A stretch of 64,000 nucleotides of DNA from Deltaproteobacteria bacterium (GTDB lineage: Bacteria > Myxococcota > Myxococcia > SLRQ01), in NCBI GenBank assembly GCA_007130885.1, contig SLRQ01000012.1, forward strand, positions 99,516 to 163,515, written 5' to 3'. Below, piece by piece: positions 27,786-35,739 of the stretch. Both the position numbers and the translations under genes were made by a program. Every line of letters begins with the position of its first letter. The first letter of the stretch is position 1. The notes beneath the pieces are model-generated. The model was not told the DNA's origin. It saw only the letters and a program-made list of their open reading frames with translations, and made no database searches.

Positions 27786-28226
27786 GTGCCTCGCTCACAT
27801 TGCTTTCTTCTTTCGACACTGCTCGCCGCTGTTCTTCTTTCCGGCTGTTATGCTCACACCTACCGAACAGAGCAACAGCCGGCCATGGCCACCGCAAACT
27901 ACGACACCTGGCATCATCACCTAATCGGTGGCCTCATCACCTTGTCCGACGACCTTCGACTCGAAGAGATCTGCCCACAAGGCGTGGCGGTGGTTCACAA
28001 CCGGCTCACCTTCGTGAACTGGCTCGTGTCCGCCATTACGGCCGGCATCTACACTCCTTCGACTGTAAGGATCTGGTGTGCGACACGAGGCGGCCAAGCT
28101 GAAATGCACGAGGTCGAAATGCATGTAACTCCCGAATACATCGAACGGGCCAGGCTGATCATCCCCGATTTCGAGGAACAGCTCGCCATACTGCATGCCG
28201 AGCTGTCATCAGACGCCGATCACTGA
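27786..28226 (+). CDS. Bor family lipoprotein
   Basis: A 146-residue predicted outer-membrane lipoprotein. The start is GTG 27786 with GGAGGA at 27775-27780; 21 further codons upstream run to a TTG without support. The signal peptide ends in the lipobox LLSGC (Cys21). The mature region matches lambda Bor/Iss: a WHHHLIGGLITLSDDLRLEEICP segment then TFVNWLVSAITAGIYTPSTVRIWCA. The C-terminal 45 residues (MHEVEMHVTPEYIERARLI onward) extend beyond phage Bor. Bor gives serum resistance in E. coli lysogens; here the role is unknown. No phage genes are near. It converges on the M17N gene through a palindromic repeat. Confidence 0.82.
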   Translation: MPRSHCFLLSTLLAAVLLSGCYAHTYRTEQQPAMATANYDTWHHHLIGGLITLSDDLRLEEICPQGVAVVHNRLTFVNWLVSAITAGIYTPSTVRIWCATRGGQAEMHEVEMHVTPEYIERARLIIPDFEEQLAILHAELSSDADH

Positions 28227-28250
28227 CACACCGCGCTTGTCACCTCACGA

Positions 28251-28323
28251 CTAAACCAGAGATCGTGATTCTGGACGAATCGACCCGCGAGGCGTCGATC
28301 CAGAATCATGATTTCCGGTTTAG
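28251..28323. repeat. Palindromic repeat, long copy (CTAAACC family)
   Basis: A 73-base imperfect inverted repeat. The left arm CTAAACCAGAGATCGTGATT continuing to CTGGA pairs with the right arm ending CCGGTTTAG over about 22 of 26 positions. An inner CGAC/GTCG pair helps close the 23-base centre. It shares 19 of 20 left-arm bases with the copy at 25181. As there, it lies between convergent genes (Bor lipoprotein and M17N) and supplies the TAA stop of the minus-strand gene. Confidence 0.8.
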
Positions 28324-28781
28324 GATACGGCTGCTCCAACAAGAATCAGTCGGCCATTGAAGCGCTTGGAAAGGCCTTCACGTAGTGCCCGCACGGTTTC
28401 CTTTACATCCCCGGGCGACTCGGGTTCCCCGGGCGGGGCGCAAGCCACGGAACCCACTTTCGCATCGTGCAGCGCTTCACCGGCCAGCTCGGCCAGGGTC
28501 CGAATAACATCCAGATCCAAGGAATCTCGAGGACCGGATCCGATCCCCAGGAGGCGGCACACAGGCAAACGGTCGTGACTGGGCATGAGCACCTTCTCTC
28601 CGCGCACCCCGGTAAACCAACCGCGAAGTACATACCTTGACAGCCGGCCGGTGAGCCTCCAATCCACCAGACCCGCCAAACCGGTAATAGGCTCTTCGCC
28701 TTGCACAAGAAAAAGGAGAAGCGTGTCGGCATCCAGCAGGTCGAGATGCTCCAGGTCCTTTTCTACCGCCACAACCTCCAC
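28320..28781 (-). CDS. Stand-alone leucyl aminopeptidase (M17) N-terminal domain protein
   Basis: A 153-residue protein resembling the non-catalytic N-terminal domain of M17 aminopeptidases: EVVAVEKDLEHLDLLDADTLLLFLVQGEEPITGLAGLVDWRLTG-type opening, a VLMPSHDRLPVCRLLGIGSG strand and the closing RFNGRLILVG-type strand. The metal-binding catalytic half is missing, and there is no remnant of it downstream, so this appears to be a natural single-domain protein rather than a truncation. It is the last gene of the rib-nusB operon, 2 bp after nusB. Function unknown; a macro-domain-like ligand-binding role is possible. Confidence 0.7.
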   Translation of the reverse strand: MEVVAVEKDLEHLDLLDADTLLLFLVQGEEPITGLAGLVDWRLTGRLSRYVLRGWFTGVRGEKVLMPSHDRLPVCRLLGIGSGPRDSLDLDVIRTLAELAGEALHDAKVGSVACAPPGEPESPGDVKETVRALREGLSKRFNGRLILVGAAVS

Positions 28782-28783
28782 CG

Positions 28784-29212
28784 TCAGACCTCCTCTTCCG
28801 AAGCTGCTATCTCCCTCGCCACCTTATCGAGAATACCATTTATGAAAGCACCCGACTCCTCACTCCCAAATCTCTTGGCTATCTCGATGGCCTCGTTGAG
28901 CACTACTTTAGGGGGGACCTCCGGCTGGTGCATTAGCTCGAAGGTAGCCATACGCAAGACATTGCGATCGACCCGCGCCATCCTATCTACTCGCCAGTTG
29001 GCGCTGTGCCGCTGAATGATCTCGTCAATGACCTGCCTATTTTGCGTAACGCCTAGAACCAGATCACCGAGGTACTTCCGCACGGCCGGTGTCGGCCGCT
29101 CCTCCGCCTCTTCCGACGCGGACTCGAGAGCCTCTTCCGCCCCGGTACCGCTCACATCCATCTGGTAGAGCACCTGTAGCGCTCTCTCCCTGGCCTTTCT
29201 GCGACGCCCCAC
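28784..29212 (-). CDS. nusB: Transcription antitermination factor NusB
   Basis: Binds boxA RNA with S10 (NusE) in rRNA antitermination. The 142-residue all-helical protein starts RRKARERALQVLYQMDVSG and has the conserved VDRMARVDRNVLRMATFELMH, PPKVVLNEAIEIAKRFGSEESGAFINGILDKVA block. Length is normal. It follows ribH at 5 bp, the standard ribH-nusB order. Confidence 0.96.
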   Translation of the reverse strand: MGRRRKARERALQVLYQMDVSGTGAEEALESASEEAEERPTPAVRKYLGDLVLGVTQNRQVIDEIIQRHSANWRVDRMARVDRNVLRMATFELMHQPEVPPKVVLNEAIEIAKRFGSEESGAFINGILDKVAREIAASEEEV

Positions 29213-29217
29213 CTTCG

Positions 29218-29709
29218 TTAGCGCTCCCTGCCGCCTTCCGCGACGGCACGATAGAGATCGACCATCTCGAGAGCAGACAGGGCCGCGGTGGAGCCCAGAT
29301 TGCCTGCCTTGGTACCGCTACGCTCAATGGCTTGCTCGATGGTGTCGCAGGTAAGAAGTCCGAAACCCAATGGGACCTTGCTATCCATCGTTAGAGTCGC
29401 GAGGCCTTTGGTCGCCTCGGCGCATACATACTCGAAATGTGGTGTCCCACCTCGAATGACCGCGCCCAGCGCCAGAACGGCATCGGCTCCATCATTCGCC
29501 AGCACACGTGCCGTAACAGCGGGCAACTCCCAGGCTCCGGGACACTTGTAGACCGTTATATCTTCGTCTTCGACCCCATGACGCACCAAAACATCCAGCG
29601 CGCCCTCCACCAAATGATCGACGACGAACGAGTTGAACCTGCTTGCCACAATGGCAATCTTCAGGCCACTACCATCAAATTTTCCTTCAATTCTCCGGGG
29701 CATTATCAA
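29218..29709 (-). CDS. ribH: 6,7-dimethyl-8-ribityllumazine synthase
   Basis: Condenses the ribitylamino-uracil intermediate with dihydroxybutanone phosphate, the penultimate riboflavin step, usually as a 60-mer capsid. The 163-residue protein shows [24 protein letters not shown], the substrate loop [25 protein letters not shown] (with the catalytic His after it in related enzymes) and [30 protein letters not shown] at the start leaves two possible ATGs two codons apart. It lies 27 bp after ribBX and 5 bp before nusB. Confidence 0.96.
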   Translation of the reverse strand: MIMPRRIEGKFDGSGLKIAIVASRFNSFVVDHLVEGALDVLVRHGVEDEDITVYKCPGAWELPAVTARVLANDGADAVLALGAVIRGGTPHFEYVCAEATKGLATLTMDSKVPLGFGLLTCDTIEQAIERSGTKAGNLGSTAALSALEMVDLYRAVAEGGRER

Positions 29710-29736
29710 GCCTCAACCTTCTCCAGCGCGAGCTGG

Positions 29737-30921
29737 CTATCCCTTGCCGGTTCCGAACCGGCCGATATAGGTCACATTGCCGGTGTCCTCGAGTAGCGGA
29801 ACCCGTTCAACCATGACCACTCCAAACCCTTCGATGCCCACGATGCGAGCAGGCGCATCGGACATCAAACGAAGTCGCCTCACCCCCAAATCCCGCAAGA
29901 TCTGGGCACCTATACCGTACTCTCGCAAGTCGGGCTGAATCTCCGCCTCCGACTCTTCTTTGTCACAGAGTTCGCCAGAAGGATGCCCATCGATGCGGTT
30001 CAAGAGAGCCTCCGCGCACCCATCGAGGTGCCTGCGAAGATAAACCGCGACCCCGGCTCCTTCAGCGGCGATTCTGGCTAGCGAGCGATAAAAGCTGGAG
30101 CTACAGGTTCCCTGGCGGCTGGCGGCCCCAATCAGATCGACCATCAAATCGCGGTTTTGGACCCTGACCAGCACGGCGTCATCCGGTTTCCATGAGCCAC
30201 GAGTGAAGGCGAGGTGAACCTCTTCGTCGACCTTGCTCCGGTAGGCTATCACTCGAAAATCTCCAAGGTCGCCGAAGCGCATGTCGGAGACGGCCACCCG
30301 ATGCACGAGCCTCTCTCGCTGCATTCTGTAGCTTATGAGATCGGCAATCGTGCAAATGCAAAGGCCGTGGCGCTGCGCAAAACGCTCGAGATCCGGCCTA
30401 CGGGCCATAGTGCCGTCCTCGTTCATGATCTCACATATCACGCCGGCCGGCTTGAGGCCGGCCAGTCGAGCCAGATCGACGCTACCTTCGGTCTGTCCGG
30501 TTCGAACGAGTACCCCCCCATTGCGAGCCCGCAACGGAAAGACGTGGCCGGGACGCACCAAGTCCGATGGTTTGGTGTCGTCGCCTATTGCCACCTGTAT
30601 GGTTCGAGATCTATCCGCCGCGCTTATGCCCGTGGAGACCCCTGAAGCCGCCTCTATCGAAACCGTAAACGCCGTCCCCAGAGGCGAGGTGTTCGTACCC
30701 ACCATGCTTGGCAAGTCCAGCTCGTCGCATCGATCCTCGGTTAGCGAAAGGCAGATGAGGCCTCGCCCGTGGAGAGCCATGAAATTAATAGCCTCCGGGG
30801 TCACCTTTTCCGCCGCCAGGAACAGGTCTCCCTCGTTCTCGCGATCCTCATCATCGACCAGAATGACCATGCGCCCGGCACGAACCTCGGCGATGGCTTT
30901 TTCAACACGATCCATTGGCAT
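29737..30921 (-). CDS. ribBX: RibB - degenerate RibA fusion (RibBX type)
   Basis: A 394-residue protein. Residues 1-200 are a complete 3,4-dihydroxy-2-butanone-4-phosphate synthase: MVILVDDEDRENEGDL metal and substrate loop, MALHGRGLICLSL, TAFTVSIEA, GHVFPLRA, and the RTGQTEGSVDLARLAGL motif. Residues 205-394 align with GTP cyclohydrolase II in outline but the active site is gone. The zinc motif (SECLTGD...RCDC in true RibA) reads NRDLMVDLIGAASRQGT with no cysteine triplet, and RQEGRGIGL reads RRHLDGCAEALL. The pathway therefore needs the intact ribA at 57748. Fusions with an inactive RibA half (RibBX) are known in Proteobacteria. It lies 7 bp after ribE. Confidence 0.93.
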   Translation of the reverse strand: MPMDRVEKAIAEVRAGRMVILVDDEDRENEGDLFLAAEKVTPEAINFMALHGRGLICLSLTEDRCDELDLPSMVGTNTSPLGTAFTVSIEAASGVSTGISAADRSRTIQVAIGDDTKPSDLVRPGHVFPLRARNGGVLVRTGQTEGSVDLARLAGLKPAGVICEIMNEDGTMARRPDLERFAQRHGLCICTIADLISYRMQRERLVHRVAVSDMRFGDLGDFRVIAYRSKVDEEVHLAFTRGSWKPDDAVLVRVQNRDLMVDLIGAASRQGTCSSSFYRSLARIAAEGAGVAVYLRRHLDGCAEALLNRIDGHPSGELCDKEESEAEIQPDLREYGIGAQILRDLGVRRLRLMSDAPARIVGIEGFGVVMVERVPLLEDTGNVTYIGRFGTGKG

Positions 30922-30928
30922 AACGCAC

Positions 30929-31582
30929 CTACAGATAGCCGCAGCGGGCCAAGAACTCCAGATCTAGTGAAGACTCTTCATCCTCGCCGCGGTGAAATGC
31001 AAGCATCCTGGCCAAATGTCGCGCCAGAATGTCCGCTTCCAGATTGACATAATCACCTCTGACCAATCGGCCCAAGGTGGTTCGCTCCAAGGTTTCCGGT
31101 ATGAGAGCCACGGAAAAGTCTTCCCTGCCGACCTCGTTCACCGTAAGGGAAACACCATCCACGGCAATGGAACCCTTCTCGCACACAAGCGGAGCTATTT
31201 TTTTCGAAAGACTCACAGTGAGTCGAATCAAGCCCTTTTCCTCAACACGATGCACCACTCGCCCGACCCCGTCCACGTGACCAAGCACCAAGTGCCCACC
31301 GAGTCGATCTCCGAGACGAAGCGCCCTTTCGAGGTGGACGCGTCTTCCCGCACGCCACTGTCCGGCGGTGGAACACTGTAGGCTTTCTACTCCCACGTCA
31401 AAGGAGACGGTCTCCCCGGAGGTACTCGTCACGGAGAGACACGGACCAGATACGGCGATGGACTCCCCATGCTCGAGATCGGACGGGCTTATGGAGTCGG
31501 GAGCAACCGTGAGACGCATGGGCCCGCCATCCCGACTCGCAGCCGTTATAGTTCCCATATCCTGAATCAGCCCTGTAAACAT
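30929..31582 (-). CDS. ribE: Riboflavin synthase alpha chain
   Basis: Dismutates two lumazine molecules to riboflavin. The 217-residue protein consists of two homologous lumazine-binding barrels: MFTGLIQDMGTI, GESIAVSGPCLSVT in the first, VCEKGSIAVDGVSLTVN in the second, plus GHLVLGHVDGVG. The start at 31582 is set by the invariant MFTGL; an open frame 35 codons longer is unsupported. The C-terminal tail (RGEDEESSLDLEFLARCGYL) is typical. This is the first gene after the operon is interrupted by an opposite-strand lipoprotein gene, so it probably has its own promoter. Confidence 0.96.
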   Translation of the reverse strand: MFTGLIQDMGTITAASRDGGPMRLTVAPDSISPSDLEHGESIAVSGPCLSVTSTSGETVSFDVGVESLQCSTAGQWRAGRRVHLERALRLGDRLGGHLVLGHVDGVGRVVHRVEEKGLIRLTVSLSKKIAPLVCEKGSIAVDGVSLTVNEVGREDFSVALIPETLERTTLGRLVRGDYVNLEADILARHLARMLAFHRGEDEESSLDLEFLARCGYL

Positions 31583-31737
31583 GACGCGAGAGTATAGCTC
31601 CCGTTTGGAGGCGGCGCGCCAACTATTATCACTATAAGTGGAGTCCAGGCCGGATCTCTTCAGTCGCCTAGAGGCAGGACCGATCATCCCTCATGCGGGA
31701 ACACACGGTAGCAAAGGGCAGGCCAACGAAAAAAAGC

Positions 31738-31793
31738 CGGTTAGTGTCTGGAGTTACAACTCAGAACTGGCCATAACCGCCAACAACGGTTAG
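31738..31793. promoter_or_regulatory. Clustered dyads between ribE and the lipoprotein gene
   Basis: In the 221-bp divergent region, a perfect palindrome GAGTTACAACTC (31751-31762, arms extend to CTG/CAG with one bulge) is flanked by CGGTTA at 31738-31743. Two inverted copies, TAACCG and CGGTTA, lie around 31774-31792, forming a hairpin AACCG-CCAACAA-CGGTT. This is a candidate operator or leader hairpin. No FMN riboswitch consensus is visible here. Function is inference only. Confidence 0.4.
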
Positions 31794-31803
31794 GATTGTG
31801 GTG

Positions 31804-32412
31804 ATGATTCGGCGTATGACGACTGTGGCTGGAACAATTTGGTTCCTGTCATTGGGTGGGTGTGGCTTGTCCGAGAACGAGGCCGCGGGCTTCGTGGACC
31901 AGACCTCGGTGACGTGCCCCAGCAGGGGACTATTGCCAATTGAGGAGGCCGCGGAGCGATCCGAGCTGATCGTGCACGCTCGGGCCGGCGAGTCCTTCTT
32001 CGTCGATCACTGTCATAGAGCTTTCATCCTGGAGGTCGAGAGCATCTGGTATGGAGAGCTGCCGGATCCGCTGTTGGCCATCATCGCGATCGACCCTTTG
32101 GATCATGTGGAGCGATGGACCGACCTCGGCTTGGGCGAGATGGCCGTCTTCATCTTGGAGCGCGACCCGGAAGTGCCCGAAGCTTTCAGGCCCGTAGCTG
32201 AAGGTTCCGTGATTCCGATCGAAAATGGAGATGCGTTCTTGTGCCTCGGCGAAGATTCGTTCGGCTGCGAGATGAAGGAGATGCCAGCGACGGATTTGCG
32301 GGACATAATCGAAGACGCAGCTCCAGAAACAACAGAGCAAGACGCCGGCTCGCATGACCCCGCCGAGTTCCCAACTGAACAGACCGAGTTGATTCTCTTG
32401 GATCTCTACTAA
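31804..32412 (+). CDS. Putative lipoprotein, unrecognised
   Basis: A 202-residue protein with a lipoprotein signal (MIRRMTTVAGTIWFLSLGGC, Cys20 after LGG), so probably anchored to the outer membrane. Two GTGs lie just before the ATG at 31804. The mature part is acidic, contains five further cysteines, and ends in a Glu/Asp-rich tail. I recognise no family. A pattern EAAERSELIVHARA and VESIWYGELPD resembles the secreted 'metalloprotease inhibitor-like' lipoproteins of Myxococcota only loosely. It is inserted on the opposite strand between ribE and ribD, splitting the rib cluster. Confidence 0.7.
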   Translation: MIRRMTTVAGTIWFLSLGGCGLSENEAAGFVDQTSVTCPSRGLLPIEEAAERSELIVHARAGESFFVDHCHRAFILEVESIWYGELPDPLLAIIAIDPLDHVERWTDLGLGEMAVFILERDPEVPEAFRPVAEGSVIPIENGDAFLCLGEDSFGCEMKEMPATDLRDIIEDAAPETTEQDAGSHDPAEFPTEQTELILLDLY

Positions 32413-32468
32413 TTCGAGGACAAGCTGACCTAACTCGGCGTTCGGCTTCCGAAGACAATGCCTCCGGC

Positions 32469-33650
32469 TTACCTGGATACTCGTCCTTCCGGTATGGAGG
32501 CATCGCGGCGCGAGAGAAGCGCTCGAATCAAGAGATCTTCTCCCACCTGCTCCATGGAAACCTTCTGGACGGGTGTCGCTTGGGATACGTGCCTGGGAAC
32601 GAGATCGGACGATAACATCATCCAGGGACGCCCGCCGCCTAGAAGCTTTGGTGCCATGAATAGCCTAATCTCGTCGACAACCCCCTTCGCCAAGAGCGCG
32701 CCATTGACCACGCCGCCCCCTTCAACCAGAAGGGAGACGATTCCTCGGGCAGCCAAAGCTTCCATTAGAGCGCCTACATCGACGCTACCGTCCTCTCCAG
32801 GCAGAACCAGACTCTCAACATTGAAGCCTTGAGCCAGGTATTTCTTTAGGCGGACCGTGTCGACGTCTTCGGTGCTCACCAGCCAGGTGGGCGCATCCGA
32901 GGTATGGCGGTAGACACCGGATTCCGGCTCGGTCGATAAGCCCCCGTCTAAAATAACCCTTATGGGATCACGCCCTCCTTTTCCCACAAGCCGAGTGGTC
33001 AAGGAAGGGTCGTCCGCTTTTACGGTGCCCGCCCCCACTAGGACGGCATCAAAGCGGTCTCGCCACCGGTGAACAAGCTCTCGAGATCGTTCTCCGCTGA
33101 TCCACTTGGAGTCTCCGCCGGGCGTAGCGATTCGGCCATCCAGGGTAACAGCGGCCTTGAGAACGACGTATGGCCTTCGCTGCTCTATCCAAGTGAAAAA
33201 GGGCCTCGCAATCTCTACGCATCGCTCCTCGAGCACACCAATTTCCACGTCCAGCCCGGCCTCGCGTAAAGCCTCGATGCCTCGGCCGGATACCAGCGGG
33301 TTGCGATCCTGGCACCCTACCACCACCCTAGAGACTCCCGAGGCGACAATCACCTCTGTACAGGGCCCCGTCTTGCCATGATGACAGCAGGGCTCCAGGG
33401 TGGTGTAAAGTACGGAGCCGCGAGCAGCGGCGCCCGCTTCTTTCAAGGCCAGGACCTCGGCGTGAAAGCCGCCGGCGGGACAGGTACGGCCGGAGGACAC
33501 AATCTCTCCTTCTCGTACAACCACTGCTCCAACAGGAGGATTCGGCGAAGTCCGGCCTATGCTTGCTCGAGCCTCTCGAAGAGCCTCCTCCATGTAAAAC
33601 AAATCGGGACTGCGCTGGGCTGCCGAGGAGCCCCCGACAGACGAGGTCAT
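32469..33650 (-). CDS. ribD: Bifunctional riboflavin deaminase/reductase
   Basis: Second and third steps after GTP cyclohydrolase II: deamination of the pyrimidine and reduction of the ribosyl side chain. The 393-residue protein has an N-terminal deaminase domain (EALREARASIGRTSPNPPVGAVVV, zinc ligands in FHAEVLAL and EPCCHHGKTGPC) and a C-terminal reductase (VLKAAVTLDGRIATPGGDSKWISGE, DAVLVGAGTVKADDPSLTTR, LLVEGGGVVNGALL, APKLLGGG). It is about 25 residues longer than E. coli RibD because of a short Ser-rich N-terminus. It overlaps the nrdR stop by 4 bp. Confidence 0.96.
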   Translation of the reverse strand: MTSSVGGSSAAQRSPDLFYMEEALREARASIGRTSPNPPVGAVVVREGEIVSSGRTCPAGGFHAEVLALKEAGAAARGSVLYTTLEPCCHHGKTGPCTEVIVASGVSRVVVGCQDRNPLVSGRGIEALREAGLDVEIGVLEERCVEIARPFFTWIEQRRPYVVLKAAVTLDGRIATPGGDSKWISGERSRELVHRWRDRFDAVLVGAGTVKADDPSLTTRLVGKGGRDPIRVILDGGLSTEPESGVYRHTSDAPTWLVSTEDVDTVRLKKYLAQGFNVESLVLPGEDGSVDVGALMEALAARGIVSLLVEGGGVVNGALLAKGVVDEIRLFMAPKLLGGGRPWMMLSSDLVPRHVSQATPVQKVSMEQVGEDLLIRALLSRRDASIPEGRVSR

Positions 33651-34120
33651 CGACCGCTGCCTCCACTACGGGTAATTCCCATCCCGCGAATCTCCTCCAC
33701 GAACTCGTCCAAGTCGGTAAAGGACCTGTAGACCGAAGCAAACCGGACATATGCAACGGGGTCCAAACTACGTAGGCGGTCCATCACCATATCCCCTATC
33801 CGCCGACTAGAAACCTCCTTCTCTCCGCGCTCAATCAGCCCGCGCTCCAATTCATCGGCCAACGAGTCTATCGTTTGAGCAGCGATCGCTCTTTTCTCGC
33901 AGGCTCTCTCGAGACCCGCCAAGAGTTTGCGTCGGTTGAAATGCTCTCTACGACCGTCCTTCTTGACTACTATTGGAGCAAGCTCCTCGACCCGCTCGTA
34001 GGTCGTGAAACGCCTACCACACCCCTCGCATGAGCGACGCCGTCTTATGGCCGTCTTCTCTCGCGACAGCCTAGAGTCAATGACTTTGTTATCCAGTCCA
34101 CCGCAAAATGGGCAGGTCAC
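33647..34120 (-). CDS. nrdR: Transcriptional repressor NrdR
   Basis: ATP/dATP-dependent repressor of ribonucleotide reductase genes. The 157-residue protein has the N-terminal zinc ribbon MTCPFCGG with CEGCGRRF, then the ATP-cone (PIVVKKDGRREHFNRRKLLAGLERACEKRAI) and SLDPVAYVRFASVYRSFTDLDEFVEEI at the C-terminus. Length is standard. No ribonucleotide reductase gene or NrdR box is in the window. Coupled to ribD, as in many deltaproteobacteria. Confidence 0.96.
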   Translation of the reverse strand: MTCPFCGGLDNKVIDSRLSREKTAIRRRRSCEGCGRRFTTYERVEELAPIVVKKDGRREHFNRRKLLAGLERACEKRAIAAQTIDSLADELERGLIERGEKEVSSRRIGDMVMDRLRSLDPVAYVRFASVYRSFTDLDEFVEEIRGMGITRSGGSGR

Positions 34121-34150
34121 GTAAAAATTCCTCCTGCGGAGCGGTGTACT

Positions 34151-34600
34151 TTACGCACGACGCTCCCCGTCCAAAGCTCTGATCTTCTCCACTCTGCGCT
34201 CGTGACGGCCTCCTTCGAACTCCGTGTCGAGCCAAACCGACAAGATCTCCTCGATCAATCCCAGCCCCGTTACCCGCTCTCCAAGGCACAACACGTTGGC
34301 ATCGTTGTGTGCCCTTGACATCTTTGCCTCATAGCAGCTTCTGCAAACGGCGGCCCGAATACCGGGCACCTTGTTAGCCGCCATGGACATCCCTATCCCC
34401 GTCCCGCACACCAATATTCCACTCGCAGCGTCTCCCCTCGCGACCCGGTGAGCAACGGCCAACGCCATGTCGGGGTAATCCACCGGTTTCTTTGCGCTGG
34501 TACCAAGATCTTCCACCTCAATGCCGCAAGCGCGCAAATGCTCGACCACGAGCGTCTTCACCCGAACCCCAGCATGATCACTGGCAACAATGTAGCCCAC
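34151..34600 (-). CDS. rpiB: Ribose-5-phosphate isomerase B
   Basis: Interconverts ribose-5-phosphate and ribulose-5-phosphate, the precursor of the RibB substrate. The 149-residue protein opens IVASDHAGVRVKTLVVEHL, then DYPDMALAVAHRVA, the catalytic Cys in ILVCGTGIGMSMAANKVPGIRAAVC, and RAHNDANVLCLGERV. All RpiB-type residues are present. Between rpiB and acpP are 99 bp in which many relatives carry fabF; none is left here. Confidence 0.95.
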   Translation of the reverse strand: MGYIVASDHAGVRVKTLVVEHLRACGIEVEDLGTSAKKPVDYPDMALAVAHRVARGDAASGILVCGTGIGMSMAANKVPGIRAAVCRSCYEAKMSRAHNDANVLCLGERVTGLGLIEEILSVWLDTEFEGGRHERRVEKIRALDGERRA

Positions 34601-34699
34601 ATCGCCTCCAAGTCACTTTGTCCAAAAACTTGTTGTTACAAAGTCCTCAATCGCGCGCCCACGAACGTAATTGCCGCCGAACCCAATCGACGGGCTCCG

Positions 34700-34933
34700 C
34701 TACTGCTTGTGCTCAGAGACGTAATCCAGGGCATCCTGAACCGTCTTGATGTTTTCGGCCTCTTCGTCCGGAATCTCGATCTCGAACTCCTCCTCCATGG
34801 CCATGACCAGCTCCACGATATCCAGACTATCCGCGCCAAGGTCTTCTATGAAAGATGACTCCGCCTTCACCTGGTCCTCATTGATTCCCAATTGCTCGGC
34901 GATGATCGCCCGAACCTTCTTTTCGACCTGCAT
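34700..34933 (-). CDS. acpP: Acyl carrier protein
   Basis: Carries the growing acyl chain on 4'-phosphopantetheine. The 77-residue acidic helical protein has the modification site [20 protein letters not shown] (Ser in DSL), preceded by [24 protein letters not shown]. It lies 56 bp after fabG. The product would serve LpxA as donor as well as fatty acid synthesis. Confidence 0.97.
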   Translation of the reverse strand: MQVEKKVRAIIAEQLGINEDQVKAESSFIEDLGADSLDIVELVMAMEEEFEIEIPDEEAENIKTVQDALDYVSEHKQ

Positions 34934-34989
34934 TGGTTGTTTCCTTTCGTGGCGAAAGATTGGCCACCTTGAGGGCTTGGGGGTTGATT

Positions 34990-35739
34990 CTACGACATGT
35001 ACATACCACCGTTCACATCGAGAACGTGCCCGGTGACGTAGCTCGCCTGATCGGATGCTAAAAACGCTATTGCTCCCGCAACCTCATCAGCCACGCCGAT
35101 TCGTCCGAGAGGTATCTTGTCTATCACCCTTGATCGAACCTCCTCCGGAATGGCGGCGGTCATGTCTGTATCTATCAGACCGGGCGAGACCGCGTTTACC
35201 CTAATCCCACGACCGGCCAATTCACGCGCCATGCTTCGAGTCAATGACACGACCCCTCCCTTGGCGGCCGCGTAGGCGGCCTGGCCGGAGTTTCCCGAAC
35301 GAGCGACAACCGAGGATACGTTCACTATGGCGCCGGACCGCTGCTTCATCATGGAACGGCTTGCCGCTCGGCACATATGGAACACCCCGGACAAATTCAC
35401 GGCAAGAGAGCGATCCCAATCATCGCTCTTCAATCTCATGACGATACCGTCCATGGCGATCCCGGCGTTATTGACCAGCACATCCAAGCTGCCACACTCT
35501 TTTACGACTTGCTCTACGGCGCGCTTACAGGCCTGGGGGTCGGCCACATCGAACCGGAGAGCGCCTGCATTGCCTCCGACTCTCTTGACCGCTTCAACCA
35601 CTTCCTCGGCCGCGGCTTCATTGACGATATAGGAGACGATGACGGTAGCACCGCCACGGCCCAAAAGTTCCACGGTGGCGCGCCCAATCCCGCGAGAGCC
35701 GCCCGTCACCAAGGCCACCTTTCCTTCGAAATCAAACAT
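34990..35739 (-). CDS. fabG: 3-oxoacyl-ACP reductase FabG
   Basis: NADPH-dependent reduction of 3-ketoacyl-ACP. The 249-residue short-chain dehydrogenase has [15 protein letters not shown] (cofactor loop), LDVLVNNAG, the catalytic Ser-Tyr-Lys ([23 protein letters not shown]) and the end [15 protein letters not shown]. The ATG at 35739 ([13 protein letters not shown]) is chosen over an open frame 43 codons longer. It overlaps the end of fabD by 8 bp. Confidence 0.96.
   Translation of the reverse strand: MFDFEGKVALVTGGSRGIGRATVELLGRGGATVIVSYIVNEAAAEEVVEAVKRVGGNAGALRFDVADPQACKRAVEQVVKECGSLDVLVNNAGIAMDGIVMRLKSDDWDRSLAVNLSGVFHMCRAASRSMMKQRSGAIVNVSSVVARSGNSGQAAYAAAKGGVVSLTRSMARELAGRGIRVNAVSPGLIDTDMTAAIPEEVRSRVIDKIPLGRIGVADEVAGAIAFLASDQASYVTGHVLDVNGGMYMS

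Noticed and set aside
30335..30967. 210-codon plus-strand frame opposite ribBX
   Set aside because: Ser/Arg-rich antisense shadow with no domain; the minus-strand RibB motifs are decisive.
31583..31803. FMN riboswitch before the riboflavin genes
   Set aside because: The RFN consensus segments are not present here, nor upstream of ribD or ribA.
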